DNA of 64,000 bases from Diploscapter coronatus (lineage: Eukaryota; Nematoda; Chromadorea; Rhabditida; Rhabditidae): the NCBI GenBank assembly GCA_964036155.1, contig OZ038422.1, positions 79,321,201-79,385,200 on the forward strand, in the 5' to 3' direction. A program made the translations under genes and the position numbers. Positions 1 through 10,830 of this stretch are shown here, one piece after another. The notes beneath the pieces were generated by a model, which saw only the letters and a list, made by a program, of their open reading frames with translations, searched no databases and had not been told where the DNA came from. Each line of letters starts with the position of its first letter. The first letter of the stretch is position 1.

Positions 1-239
1 TTATCACACAAAGTTGAATGTTGTTGATTTAAAAAAACCTGCAATTATTCATCAAATCTTATTTAATTGATTTTAGCATAGAAATGGGAAATGCAGTAGT
101 CGACAAAAGTTTGCAACCAGGAATAAGTTGTATTTAGACCCATATTTCATTATTTTAAGGGGCAATTTTGTTGAAAAATTTCCTAATTCTATCAGGTTGG
201 GGAGAAAGTCTTATAACGTTATAAAATTTTGTCTGATGA

Positions 240-364
240 CAATTTGTAAAACTCGTAGCATCGTAACATACGAAATAGTGTGGGAAAAGATTCTCTAACC
301 CACCCTACCCTGCATCTATCTCATACTCTCTCGCATGTTACGATGTTACGAGTTTTACAAATTG
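240..364. repeat. Fold-back (MITE-like) element, family A
   Basis: Two arms of roughly 33 bp, beginning CAATTTGTAAAACTCGTA on the left and ending in the reverse complement, flank a loop of about 55 bp. The inner part of the left arm reads GAAATAGTGTGGGAAAAG, a string that recurs in diverged form in fold-back elements near 22.7 kb and 49.8 kb. No coding potential is seen. A non-autonomous DNA transposon is the likely origin; a target duplication was not identified. Confidence 0.65.
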
Positions 365-412
365 GCTGTCTGATTATTTTTTCTGGAACTATATAAGCCA
401 GGAACAAAAGTA

Positions 413-514
413 AGGGCCAGATTTAGGCAGACTTTCAGCCAGGCTGAAAAAATTACAGGGGGTACTGTGCAGAGGTGAACTGGCTGAAGTCCTGCCTAAG
501 TCTGATAAGGGCTA
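413..514. repeat. Inverted repeat, short fold-back
   Basis: The arm AGATTTAGGCAGACTTTCAG is answered about 50 bp downstream by the reverse complement of AGACTTAGGCAGGACTTCAG, and a GGGC string lies outside each arm. It lies 50 bp from the preceding fold-back element but shares no obvious sequence with it. No ORF is present. Confidence 0.5.
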
Positions 515-900
515 AGATAATTTTGTGGCTAATATATAAACTTATCCACAAAAGTATTTTTGAAAATCATCGAGGTAATGGAATAATTTTAAAAATGACA
601 ATCATAATGCTGCAAAACTTTTCTCCAACTCAATATTATTGAATATCCTTTAAAAGTTTCATAATTTTTTAACCGAATTGAATCATAGATACTTGATGAA
701 AATGGTGTATAAAATTCATATTTAGTTTCAAAACGTTTAACTTTTACTGTATACAGAGCCATTTACGAATAACTGTCTTTATAAAATGCTTACCTGACAA
801 TTTTTCACTCCATTAGCGTTGTCGCAACTCCAATTGAAGTATTTTGGAGGGTAGATGTTATTTTGTATCGTGTACGAAAAGCTAAACAGTAACTTTAATG

Positions 901-975
901 GGTTCCTACTATTTGTCACCGGAAAAATGTTAGGGTAGACTAACACTTTGCCGGTGACAAATAGTAGAAGCCTTT
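901..975. repeat. Near-perfect inverted repeat
   Basis: CTACTATTTGTCACCGG is followed, after a loop of about 30 bp, by CCGGTGACAAATAGTAG. The arms are about 22 bp and nearly perfect. It could be a small MITE or an RNA hairpin. The rest of 1-2000 outside the three fold-back elements shows nothing I can support as a gene. Confidence 0.55.
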
Positions 976-2018
976 AAAGCAAGTAAAGTGATACATGTTC
1001 ATCAAGAATTAATTGTGCCTTACTTATAACAACTTTGAGCACCAGAATTACAGTCAGTATTGTATGTTATCGAACTTGCTGATCCCAATGTTTCATATGA
1101 ATAACCTCAAAAAACTTTATGCATTTCTCGAATCCACATTTAATGACTCTTTAAATTCATTGGGCCAATTTAAACAATAACGTGCAATTTCGTGCATACC
1201 TCCAATGCATGATAGCTTTCCATAGGCGAGAACGGTCAGTAACGAAATCAAGACCAATTTGTTCAGAAAACCACTTTGCATTTTTTAAATCTAAAAATCA
1301 AATAATGAAAATTTCAAAATACTGTCATTGAAATGAGAAAATGTGTTGCAGACTTCAAGTTTTTTTACGAGTTCAGCCACTTTTAAACCACTGATAAGCC
1401 AATGCTCAACTCTTATCAATTGGGTAAACTAATAAAACGAAGTGTTATATCTAGGGAGCGCAAGCTCCGCCCACTCTGTGAAATCAATTTCGTTAAAATT
1501 TAAAAAAAAATCGCGGATTTTTGTGAAGTGATTTCTTTCTTGTTTTTCTTTTTTCACTATTAGATATAAACCCTAGACTCGCAAAAAGAGGTTTTCGAAT
1601 ATCACCTTCAGAAATTCATATCTTCGTTACACTGATCCGTTTTTCATGCGGTCTTTTGCTACAATCCTGTCTAGCCCTACAGAATCCTAGAAAAATAATT
1701 TCACGATTCGGTCTTCAACTCGGGAATATCACTTGCGGTCTCTAGATGTTAGGATAAAAATAGCTGAGCAGCCGTGTTTCGATACTCTGCCAAGTTCATT
1801 AGAAAGAGCCAAGAGTATTCACAGTAAAGCGAAAGAGGGCAACCCATGTAGGCGCGTCTAAAGAAAAACAATAGGAAAAGGAAGCAGAATGATAAGCAAA
1901 ATTAGAAGGGAGCCTTCTAGTGCATTGTTGAATTTCGGGAAATATATTTCTTTATAAGATGACATCGAGAACTCATTTATTTCATCATTAGACAGTTATT
2001 AACATATAAAATTTGATA

Positions 2019-3540
2019 TCAAGTATCTTTGATTTCTTGAACAATAATGGACGCGATTCGAAGATTATTATCAGTAGACTTGACAATGTTCGACCTTATT
2101 AGAAATGGTGCTATTTGGGGATGTAGAATAATTTTTCTTGACAATGATATGAGATATTTAACTTTAGCTTTGCTGGCTAGAAGAAATGATAGAGGAGTCT
2201 AAACGAACTTGATGATCTAATCAATTAATTAATTAGCTAGCTGACGTAAATTATAGATTATTTTTCATTGATTTTTGAATTAAGAATAACTTACCGATAT
2301 GCTCAAGATAGTGTTCGTTGTGAATGCGGAGACTTGTTTATGATAGGCTCGTAGCGAATAATAATAGTCGAGCTCGTTACTTATTTGCATGAGTGGCGAC
2401 GCGCAGAAATTGTTGTTATTAATTGGGCATATTTCAAAATCATAATAAAGTTGAAAAGCAATATCAGCCTGAATGAGAAAATTTCTATGTTTTAGCCGAC
2501 CATAAACTTACAAAATGAACGACGATGTTTGGAATTGCTTGAAGAATAAGTCTGTATTCAGTGGTATTCGTGTTTTGTTTCGACAGGGAGAATATTGCTG
2601 TAGACTTTAAACTTCGAACCACTAGATAAAGTCGGACATAAGTTAACATCATAATGAGTGAAAAGGTTGCGCGAAAAACAAGTTCGAACTAAATAAGTTA
2701 GATTAGAAATGTAAGATTGAAAGCAAATACGAAATAAAGAATGTGTTGAGTTGTAACATTAATTTGATCGAAGATGAAGTAGAATCGTGGATATTGATAT
2801 ATTTCCCGTGTATCTATGCCATCGGAAATGTAAAAATTCCATAATACAATACTAGGGAAGATGAATATTAGAGTTGCAACATGAGCGTTCCTTTAATTAT
2901 TACATGATATGATTTAAATGCGATATTAGAACAATGTACCGAAAGAGAATAAATTTGTGCACTGACCAACCCATAATTATTGACGTTCTCTGTATGCAAA
3001 GGACTATTTCAAGAAGAAACATTAATCGATTTACAAAGCATAGCTGACGGAATACTTCCTTTAAAACTAATATTGTATGTCTAAAGAAATAAATTTGTCT
3101 ACTACCTTTATATCCATATAGAACGTTCTTGCTTTTAGAAGTTGCCTTGCAATATCGAGATTAAACTAAAGCAATTCGAGTTATAGTTTCGTGCTAAATT
3201 ACTCACTTCTGCCATATCATAATTCATAAGATATGAAAAAATTGTCAGGATTAACGATGCTGTCTCCAGATATAGCATATAATTGAAGTAAACGTGCTAA
3301 ACTTAATAATTGTAATTCAATGTTAGAGTATTTCAACTTGTTTATCGCTTTTATGAGTTCCAATTATTGAAATGATAAATGCTGCATGAACTAGAAGAAA
3401 ACTGATGGTTAATAGAGTGATATATTCACTGATAGCCAATTCTATAGATCGCGTGAAGTAATACGGTTGACAATCAGGAAACATCATGTCGTAATAATAC
3501 GCCTCGTGATAGTCATAAATATCATTTTCATCCAACGCTT
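2019..3540 (-). CDS. Seven-helix nematode chemoreceptor (GPCR-like), probably broken in TM7
   Basis: Joining minus-strand exons gives seven hydrophobic segments. TM1 is in the exon near 3343-3530, TM2 near 3205-3300, a short exon follows near 3105-3170, TM3 near 2965-3050 (contains CFVNRLMFLLEIVLC), TM4 and the start of TM5 near 2735-2895, TM5 continues near 2516-2695, TM6 spans the 2516 junction and TM7 is split between the exons near 2292-2470 and below 2217. One intron of 42 nt (GTATTTGC to TTTAG, about 2695-2736) is in frame and hides two stops. The last exon reads IIKFV, then TAG at 2199-2201, then stays open in the same frame for about 60 codons (TPLSFLLASKAKVKY...) to a TGA at 2019. 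This looks like a nonsense change in helix 7. Acting as a ciliary chemosensory receptor is inferred from topology and nematode context; I cannot assign the family. The start codon is uncertain. Confidence 0.7.
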
Positions 3541-3579
3541 GATGGACTCTGCAACATTTTCAATTTGATATCCCCATTT

Positions 3580-6360
3580 AATATTTCGAAATTCAGTCTA
3601 GGCTATCTAGATTTATTACAACATTATAACGTTACAAGATATTTCTGGAAAAATCACAACGTATCTTGAATGTGAAAAAATCATCTTGAAAAGTAACAGC
3701 ACCAACTTATACTCAGTGACAGCTAAGATTTGGCCCCCATTTAGTATGAATCATGTTGTGGCTTTTCCAAGAATATGTTGTAGCGTTGTGATAAATCCAA
3801 GTTGTCTTCATTTATGCAAATACGGTCGCTAATTTTAAGTCAGAAAAAGAGAAAGTCAGAGATACAATATGTATGTTCAGACCATCTTTCCCTGAATTCT
3901 TGCACACCCTTGTACAAATTAGCCGATAGTGAACTTACTTTTGCAAACATTCGCAAAAAGTTAATTCAGATAATCGAGTACCATCTATATGCAAGCCATA
4001 TTTATTTATTATCCTACTACATTTAGTAGCCCGAGAAGGATCGTCTTCCATAACTAACTAAATACAGGAAAAGAACTCTAGCTGCAGAAGCTTAGGCAAA
4101 CGTGTAAAATTGGCAATGAAGAATTGAACCGAATTCATATTTAAATCTCCTCATGATAATTGCTTGGTACTGCAGAACTGAAGATGCACCTAGGAAACGG
4201 GTATAATTGATACTTTCTGTAAATTCCGTCTGTTAGTGAATCATTTTGCGCCGAAATTATTGTGGGCGAAATATTAGCTTTTATCAATGACATCATGTGG
4301 CAATTATAATATGATCAATGTTCACAAATACGTGATAGCACATTAATTCATGAAAGCTGATTCTAGCTTGAACGCGATACAATTTTTATTAATTATTAGC
4401 ATCATAAGAAGATGTCATTGGCAAAATAACGATTTCTTCAATATTGTCGTTTATCAATGGGATCTTGCGTTGTATAAAATATAATATAGATTTTATTGAA
4501 ATATATAAGTGAGAAAAGTATTCTGAATTGAGTTCGAGTCACTTGGGATTTTTCGAAAATCTTTTATAACGAAAGTTTTCTTTATATCTCCCGTCGGTGG
4601 TCAAATAGCGAAAATAACGATTTTCAACCCCCACTTAGCCCTGCCTACTTTTCATTTTTTTTATGCTTAGGATCCATGGGTGTATCCACCATATAGGTTG
4701 GCTCGGACCCGGGACATTTTGCAATTGTCCGGACCCTCGTTCCAGCTATTCGTGGATTGGCTCTTAAGTAATTGTGGGCTAATTAACGGTAATTAGGGAT
4801 TTTCGACATTGATCTACACGATGATAACAAAGAAAAACCCGAAAAATCGCGTGTTTCTGTGTTACAGGTAGTTTTTCCTTAAGTGTAGAGAGAAAAAGAG
4901 GCGGGATTTGCCCACTAGACTCTTTTACTCTGTCTCAAAGCACTGTGATACTCACAACTTCAAAGGCGAATACGTCCACTGAGGTATGAATATTTAAATT
5001 TTTTGGTATATCATCATTTTAAAGCTAAATATGCGAGATAGAATAAATCTGATGGAGTTTTGAAATTAGGATATGCAGAAATTTGCCCTATTTCTCATTT
5101 ATAAGAATTTCTTATCATTTTTATTTAAAATTTCCAAACTCAATTTCGAACAGTATTGGATAGAAGTAGTTTCCCATATTATTTTTTGGATATTTTTTAA
5201 AAATGAAACTGCTAAATATTATACACAATTTTCTATTTGCATGTCAGCACAGTATGATCACTAATCCGACTCTGCAAAATTGACTTAAAAATAAATGCGA
5301 AACTCATGATTTTCATTATTTGATTAATTATATCCGTAACCATGGGTCGAATTTTTTTTGCTAACGAAGTCATATAAGACCATTAAATATGCATTATGAC
5401 TAATCAGAATTGTGCTGGAATGTTTTCCGAGAGTGTAGTTGTAAGACCCGAACAACTGTCTGCATTTCAGAAAAAGTCTCACAAATCGTGATTTGATTAT
5501 AGAGTTGGATACCCCTATAGGTTCTAATCACAAAACCGAGGAGACAAAGGCTCCGCCCTCAAAAGTGAGCGGAGCTGTGCTAACTTGAAAATCTGATTTA
5601 TATGGAAAAGTGTTCTCAATGTAAATTAACGGATACCATAGGGTTATTCTCCATGAAAAACTGCATCGAAATCAGCAAGGGAAATTGAGAAAAAGGGCAC
5701 GCATTTTTCGAACCAAAACTTCACTGAGTTTTCGATTTTGCACATCAGGGCAAAATTGTCTTTCTATCCATGTGTGGTTTGTGGGGTTGATTTTGCTTAG
5801 ATGTTGAGAAATAAGCGTTCACAGACGAACGCACTTTATCTTCATCTTCACTATTAGTAAAATTGATGTGTGTTTGTTTGTGCACTCTTATATCTAGAGA
5901 TGTGATCATCCAATTGAGCTGGGGCTTGCACCAAAAGATGTGCAACGTATAGGTTTTGTTTGGTATAACTCTTGAGTCGAAACCAATTGCCCATACCCAT
6001 AAAACCACCTGATTTTTGAAGGCTAATTTTTGGCAATAAATCGAGTTCTGTAGGCGTAGGACTGGACCATTTAACTGCGTTTTACCGCTCAGATTAGCAT
6101 ATTTTGGTAAAATTTTAGGTAAATGTATTTGATATCTTACCAAACTCGGTACCAAATTAATAGTTTTACTACGAAATAATCATTATTGATCTTTAGGTTT
6201 TCCTAATTTTCGATACAAAAATGAGGGAAACACCGGATGGAACCTGATATTCGGATTCTTCGTACCCAAATGCACTATTTTGGTCAGTTTCCTGATGCGA
6301 AAATTGTGTGTGCCAAGCCTTTAACATTGATATTGTTCATTTTCCCAAAGAATGCATGAT
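3580..6360. other. Intergenic stretch without a supported gene
   Basis: Only short ORFs without recognisable domains are found here. The longest, of 136 codons on the minus strand near 5745-6155, opens with TTG and has no recognisable domain. Short GC-richer strings with GGCTCCGCCC near 5550 echo a similar string near 1460 and may be repeat debris. I see no tRNA or snRNA signature. Confidence 0.4.
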
Positions 6361-6460
6361 ATATCGATTAACAGGTTTCTTTATTTTTCAATCCATGTTA
6401 TCTCACTTGCAATGTCTCCTCTTTAGCTCAATCACTGTCTAATGCTATAAAAGGACGTTA

Positions 6461-6480
6461 GAAATATAGGCTACGATGTC
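6461..6480 (+). promoter_or_regulatory. Proximal sequence element (PSE) of U5 copy 1
   Basis: GAAATATAGGCTACGATGTC lies 42-61 bp upstream of the predicted U5 start. A closely related string sits at the same distance before U1 (36044-36061) and, on the minus strand, before U3 (37311-37328), so it is probably the SNAPc-binding PSE of this species. The assignment rests on position and similarity between non-homologous genes. Confidence 0.75.
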
Positions 6481-6521
6481 CAAGTGATCTGGAATAATAT
6501 CCATTCGAATATGGACACTTC

Positions 6522-6634
6522 ACTCTCGTCTTTCTGCAATTATCCGAGAAAATCTTTCGCCTTTTACTAAAGATTTCCGTGCAGGAAGACAAACATGAGC
6601 TTGTTGATTTTTGGAATCCCCTTGGAAAAGGGGA
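6522..6634 (+). ncRNA. U5: U5 spliceosomal snRNA, copy 1
   Basis: The invariant U5 loop 1, CGCCTTTTACTAAAG, is at about 6558-6572 and closes on the usual stem (AAATCTTT with AAAGATTT). An Sm site GATTTTTGG lies near 6606-6614, followed by a terminal hairpin TCCCCTTGGAAAAGGGGA. The start at ACTCTCG was placed by the usual distance from the 5' end to loop 1. U5 holds exon ends together in the spliceosome. A PSE lies 42-61 bp upstream. This copy differs from copy 2 at two positions in the 5' stem region (TCGTCTTT/TCGTCCTT and ATTATCC/ATTACCC). Confidence 0.95.
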
Positions 6635-8378
6635 ATAAAGATAGAGAAATAAACAGAAAACACTAAAATCGGAAAAGTTATTCATTTTCAAATTACAGGT
6701 GGATTATCATATCAGTTGATCTGTTCAAATTTGGAAAATTGAAATGATGGAATAGCTTTAATTTACTTTTTTACATCTGAGCATTCAGTATTACAGTATT
6801 AGGGCTACAAATCTAGAAATGTTCAAAATGTTCCTGGTCAACTAGTCAGAAATATCACCAGATCAAGAGATCACGAGCATGCTTTGACAGAATTCCAAGT
6901 ATTCAATGGTTTCAAAAATACGTAATTTCGTTATTTTCATTTGATCAATGTTGTGTTGTGTTCTCAAATTTTCATAAATTTATTCATTCTTTCCATAATT
7001 TTCCATAAAAATCCACATTTTATGACCTCTCACTTTGAGAGGCGATCCAAATTTCCATTGCGACCAGATAGGTCGACGCAAGTATTACCTTGCTCAAAGA
7101 ACTTTTGAGGACGATACAGCCCCAAACTCGATAGAATCCCCATCCCTGAGTTAAATTCTAGTCTGTAATGATTTAGGCGAAGTTGGGGAGTGGATTTCTA
7201 ACTAGTCGAATGAAAGTGGGAGCACGAGGAAATGGAGGGAGAGAAAGATGCCTCGCCCACTAAGATTTAGCGCAGGGAGGACAAGTATATTGGGGATGAG
7301 CCCGGGAAACTATCTCGATAGAGATCTTTGAGGTAAAATTCAAAGAACGACCTCCACGGTTGTTAAAGAGATTTTGGTAACGCTTTCCAATGGAGAGCCA
7401 TAAAACAAAGGTATAAAGTAAAAGAATAGAATCATCAATAAAATTAAATAAACCTAAACCGACAAAATCAGTCAGGAATTGGGATTTCATTATTTTGTTA
7501 TTCGTTATTTCGTTCAGGATATCGATAAGTCGAGTCGTCAAAATGTCGAATTGTCAAATCTAAATCTCGAAATAGAGAGTAGAGGAATTGTCTAATTTTC
7601 TATGATAATTTTTTAAAAATAAATTTATGGTATTTCGAGTCAATCACTAGTGAATTCGGATTTATTTTCTTCTACTTTAATTTCATCTTTTTCTTTATAT
7701 AACGACGATTCTAGATATCTTCATCTCTTTTGTATTTCAAATACCTAAATACTAAACGAACTAAATGGAGCTAATCGAATTGTAGCCTTTCCTTAGAAAG
7801 TAACCTATTTAACAGTCGGCTAGCCATTCTTTCAAATTCTCTTGATCATATTTAGAGAACGCAAATACTCGGATTTGAATATAAAATTCGATCATCTTTT
7901 GTGAGAGAAATGATCGATTTTCGAATCGAATCAGAATTCCAATTTCAATTACGAAAAATAGTTAAACTTACTAGAGTAATTATCGAGCTAATTAAGGGTT
8001 TAGATTAACATAAATTGTTTCTCTTTTTGATTGGGGTATTTGAAGAAGGATCAGACAATATTTCTGTAAATCTAGTTCCCACCAACGTCAAATTTGAAGA
8101 AAACACTTGCGTTCTCTAGTCATATTTATTACACATTACCTCTATCAAATCTTTCAGAATTATCAGATTAGAATATTAGGATCAGTAACGAGTGTAAATA
8201 AGATTCCAGATAGTGTCGATTTATAAATATAAAAAATCACGTTTATTGCATATCGAATTTGAATGAACTAAAAGCACTTTCTGTCAGAACGGAAAACTAT
8301 AAAGCAGTAGAGTAGAGAAAGAGGCCTGCAAAGCGAATTCTATCCATAGAAAATTGACACAATAGTGATCCGAAACAG

Positions 8379-8640
8379 CATTTTAGCGGAATATTTTTGC
8401 TTAATGGGGATAGACTCGGACGATTTGGGATCTGAGTTAAGCCCTTTCTAGCAGAGCTGGGTGAAATTCTGATTTCTCTTTGCTTTTCTGCATTTTATGT
8501 TCATGTTCTATTTGGATGCTTTCATTTTGCTTTCTAATTTTATGACCTCTTTCGAGGTTTGCAAACATTTCGAGGAATCCGTGTTTCAGGACTCAACGAG
8601 GGTAATTGGTGAAAGTTTTCAACCAGCAATAACCGCTCCT
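8379..8640. other. 262-bp island identical in both duplication copies; candidate unannotated ncRNA
   Basis: This stretch is base-for-base identical to 26310-26571, while sequence on either side carries substitutions and large indels. It sits between the U5 and U2 genes. Coding is unlikely: the only open frame (from about 8497) acquires a stop in copy 2 through CAG to TAG just past the island. A GC-richer continuation contains TTTGCGCAAGGATAGAGATC. I do not recognise the RNA. Gene conversion could also explain the identity. Confidence 0.35.
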
Positions 8641-9240
8641 CAGCAGGGCTTCATAGGACACGGTACAACCTTTGCGCAAGGATAGAGATCCCTTCTGCAC
8701 GAAACTCTATGGTCCCACTTTATGAAATGTCGCTGCCTATTTTGTTGTTTCCATATTTATTCATAGGCTAGAGAGAGAGAAATATGCTTTCTGAAAGACT
8801 AAAATATCTCGCAAGTAGCATGGTATTGTCGCTTGTGAGGAGATAGAGATTGCACTCTTTGCAATTCGATTTCGCACGAGCCACGCTTTTCTTTCACTCA
8901 CTATTCCCTTTTCCTTGTTTTCTTTCCGTTTCTCCGGAAAAGCGAAGAGAAATAGAGGGCGAGGCTTGGAGGAAGCAATTTGCAAAGAATATACAGTATC
9001 TACCTCCTCACCAGGGCTGGATAGTATCATAGTACTGTAATAGCGTGATATAGAATGTGATGGAAGGAAAGGAGTGAAATTGTGCAATGAAAATGTCTCT
9101 CTTTCACTCTTCTTCTCCTTCTTTGACACTTTCCATTTGTCTATTATTCTCTTCTCGTGCATGACAAAGAATAGCAGGAATAGCACTATCTGGTATATTT
9201 CACCCGAGCCGAATATTGCTTCAGTCTACCACTGCTCGAC

Positions 9241-9424
9241 ATCGCTTCTCGGCCTTATGGCTAAGATCAAAGTTAGTAACTGTTCTTATCGAATTAACCT
9301 TCGATATCTCCTCAATTGAGGAGAACAAGGTTGTTTGATTTTTGGAGGCTTGATCGGAACCGGGGCTTGCTCCGACCGATCACGGGTCGTTCCAGCGTGG
9401 CACTAGAGCTGGACACGGCCCACA
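9241..9424 (+). ncRNA. U2: U2 spliceosomal snRNA, copy 1
   Basis: The RNA begins ATCGCTTCTCGGCCTTATGG, the classic U2 5' end and stem I, followed by CTAAGATCAAAG, CTGTTCTTATC, an Sm site GATTTTTGGAG, the stem III loop GGGGCTTGCTCC and a 3' stem IV. The branch-point recognition segment reads TTAGTA instead of the near-universal GTAGTA. Both copies share this change. An ACCCCAAAATGGGGT hairpin lies just past the 3' end. A PSE match is weaker than for U1, U3 and U5. Confidence 0.93.
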
Positions 9425-9754
9425 CCCCAAAATGGGGTGAAATAGAATTGTGAAAATGAATCAACAAAAAGAAGGAACAATTTCGCGTTCAGGTTCTGAA
9501 ATTCTAGACTTCTGGACATAAGGAATTCTATGCAGACAGCGAGAAAACCGATGAAAGAGCGTGGTAGTATATGATTTACTATAACCCACTACCTAACTCC
9601 ATGCTATTTCGATAAAAAGATAAAAATACAAATTCGTCATGTCACAAACACGATATTGTCGATTGTAAACGACTTGGCCGTCGCTAGTGCCCTTCGCAAC
9701 AGGGAAGGTGCGAAACGCGTCGCGTCCTCATGCGTTGCGGCTTTCGTTGTGAAA

Positions 9755-10352
9755 AGCATTTTTCACGCAAGATTCTGATTTTCCGTCGGAATTTCGCAAT
9801 TATCCGTTAACTAATGACAATTAACGCCAATTATGATTAGATTATCGATTGTTGAGTGAAAATTTGTTTTTGTCTAGTTTTTAGCGATTTCTGGACGATT
9901 TATTGGAATTGAAACATTTTTAATGATTTTCTTCTACAGAGCGGTGGCGCTGATTTGGAGGAGCTCGTTGCAGGGCAGCACGCAAATGATCGGACTTGCT
10001 TATGCCTGAAAAACTGCTCAACAAATTATTTTATCGAAACACAAGGTAAAAAAACTCGAAAAATTACAAAAAAAAAAAAAACTAGGAAAGACACGGAACA
10101 AGACGAAATTGAAGTCTGTGTCTGTAATGATTCTCTAAATGTCTGCCAATTATCGATAATTTTAAAAGTTCTATGGAAGAAAATCATGTTTTAATTTCAA
10201 TAAATCGTCTAAAAATCACTAATAAAGCAAATTTCCACTCAACAGTCGATAATCTAATCATAGTTAGCACTAATTGCATTAATTAGCGGATGATTACGAA
10301 ATTTCGACAGAAAATTTTTAAAAAATAATAATGGGAATTTTGTGTGAAAAAT
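9755..10352. repeat. Fold-back element with long arms
   Basis: Left arm about 9755-9937 and right arm about 10170-10352 are diverged reverse complements over some 170 bp: AGCATTTTTCAC, GATTAGATTATCGA, GACGATTTATTG and GATTTTCTTC recur in order. The loop of about 230 bp holds an A-rich run and a chance ORF. It abuts the next fold-back element within about 8 bp, suggesting a nested or hot-spot insertion site. Confidence 0.65.
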
Positions 10353-10359
10353 GCTCCTC

Positions 10360-10532
10360 AGGGCTCGTTCATACTTAGTTGCAATGCAACTTGAAATTTG
10401 TAACTCGCTTGGAATAGCATGGGAAGTGAAGAGAGCGCGATTGTACCATTTTTGTGCTCTCTTGATTTCTCATGCTATTCCAAGCGAGTTGCAAATTTCA
10501 AGTTGCATTACAACTAAGTATGAACGGGCCCT
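10360..10532. mobile_element. Fold-back MITE with about 75-bp arms
   Basis: The element starts AGGGCTCGTTCATACTTAG and ends CTAAGTATGAACGGGCCCT. The arms pair over about 75 bp with few mismatches, including GGAATAGCATG with CATGCTATTCC, leaving a small loop. It replaces the 5' side of the kelch fragment that follows, as judged by the related copy at 48.5-48.8 kb. It is non-coding. Confidence 0.8.
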
Positions 10533-10539
10533 ATGATTA

Positions 10540-10830
10540 TAATGTATCCAAATCCTGTCTGTGTTTCAATCCTTCAGCTCCAGTTGGCAGTCGAATTTCT
10601 CAAATCGCTGATATGTATTATGAAAGATACAGTCATTCGCTCATTGTCGCTAACGGGAAATTGTATGCAATCGGAGGGTGAGCTGAGATTTTCCATATCT
10701 TTATACCAAATATTTGTTAACTTACAATTAGATTTCAAAAATATTCTATCGAAAATTTTTGCAATTCAATCGAGAAATACGATACACAAACGAATGAATG
10801 ATGTGAAGTCGGAGAAATTGGCATAAAATA
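10540..10830 (+). pseudogene. Kelch-repeat gene fragment, broken
   Basis: The frame reads SCLCFNPSAPVGSRISQIAD, MYYERYSHSLIV and ANGKLYAIGG, the end of one kelch blade, up to a GTGAGC donor. A second exon reads NSIEKYDTQTNE, then TGA where the related minus-strand copy (48.5-48.8 kb) has TGG. Further indels follow. The 5' side is cut off by the fold-back MITE. Homology to the other copy continues downstream to about 10995 in non-coding sequence, so the two are an inverted duplication of about 450 bp. Kelch blades form beta-propellers, often in CUL3 adaptors, but this fragment is unlikely to make a product. Confidence 0.7.

Larger units (their letters stand above)
6365..9655 (+). repeat. Segmental duplication, copy 1 (U5 + conserved island + U2)
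   Basis: From CGATTAACAGG at 6365 to CACGATA at 9655 this block aligns with 24796-27438 followed, after the transposon, by 34737-34903. Orientation and gene order are the same. About 0.4 kb of copy 1 (around 7.7-8.25 kb) is missing from copy 2, and many small indels separate the copies outside three well-kept zones: the U5 gene, 8379-8640, and the U2 gene. Copy 1 lacks the Harbinger insertion and so shows the original target site, CAG at 9490-9492. Confidence 0.93.

Noticed and set aside
2700..2740. Two in-frame stops in the chemoreceptor suggesting a pseudogene at this point.
   Set aside because: A 42-nt GT-AG intron with both stops inside removes them in phase, so this part is intact. Only the TAG at 2199 remains suspicious.
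5745..6155. Minus-strand ORF of 136 codons.
   Set aside because: It opens with TTG, has no recognisable domain, no upstream acceptor that helps, and composition like the surrounding AT-rich sequence.
6458..6691. ORF across the U5 gene (and its twin at 24928-25122).
   Set aside because: It is a shadow of a structured RNA; conservation is explained by U5.
8665..8700. A string TTTGCGCAAGGAT resembling part of U6 (TGCGCAAGGAT) or the U4 5' end (CTTTGCGCA).
   Set aside because: No ACAGAGA box, no AGC triad and no U6 3' stem on one side; no U4 stem or Sm site on the other. The similarity is 9-11 bases only.
8761..9186. Minus-strand ORF of 141 codons, with a shorter relative in duplication copy 2 (26842-27135).
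   Set aside because: The copies differ by indels that shift the frame, and the region overlaps the U2 upstream sequence. The frame is not conserved.
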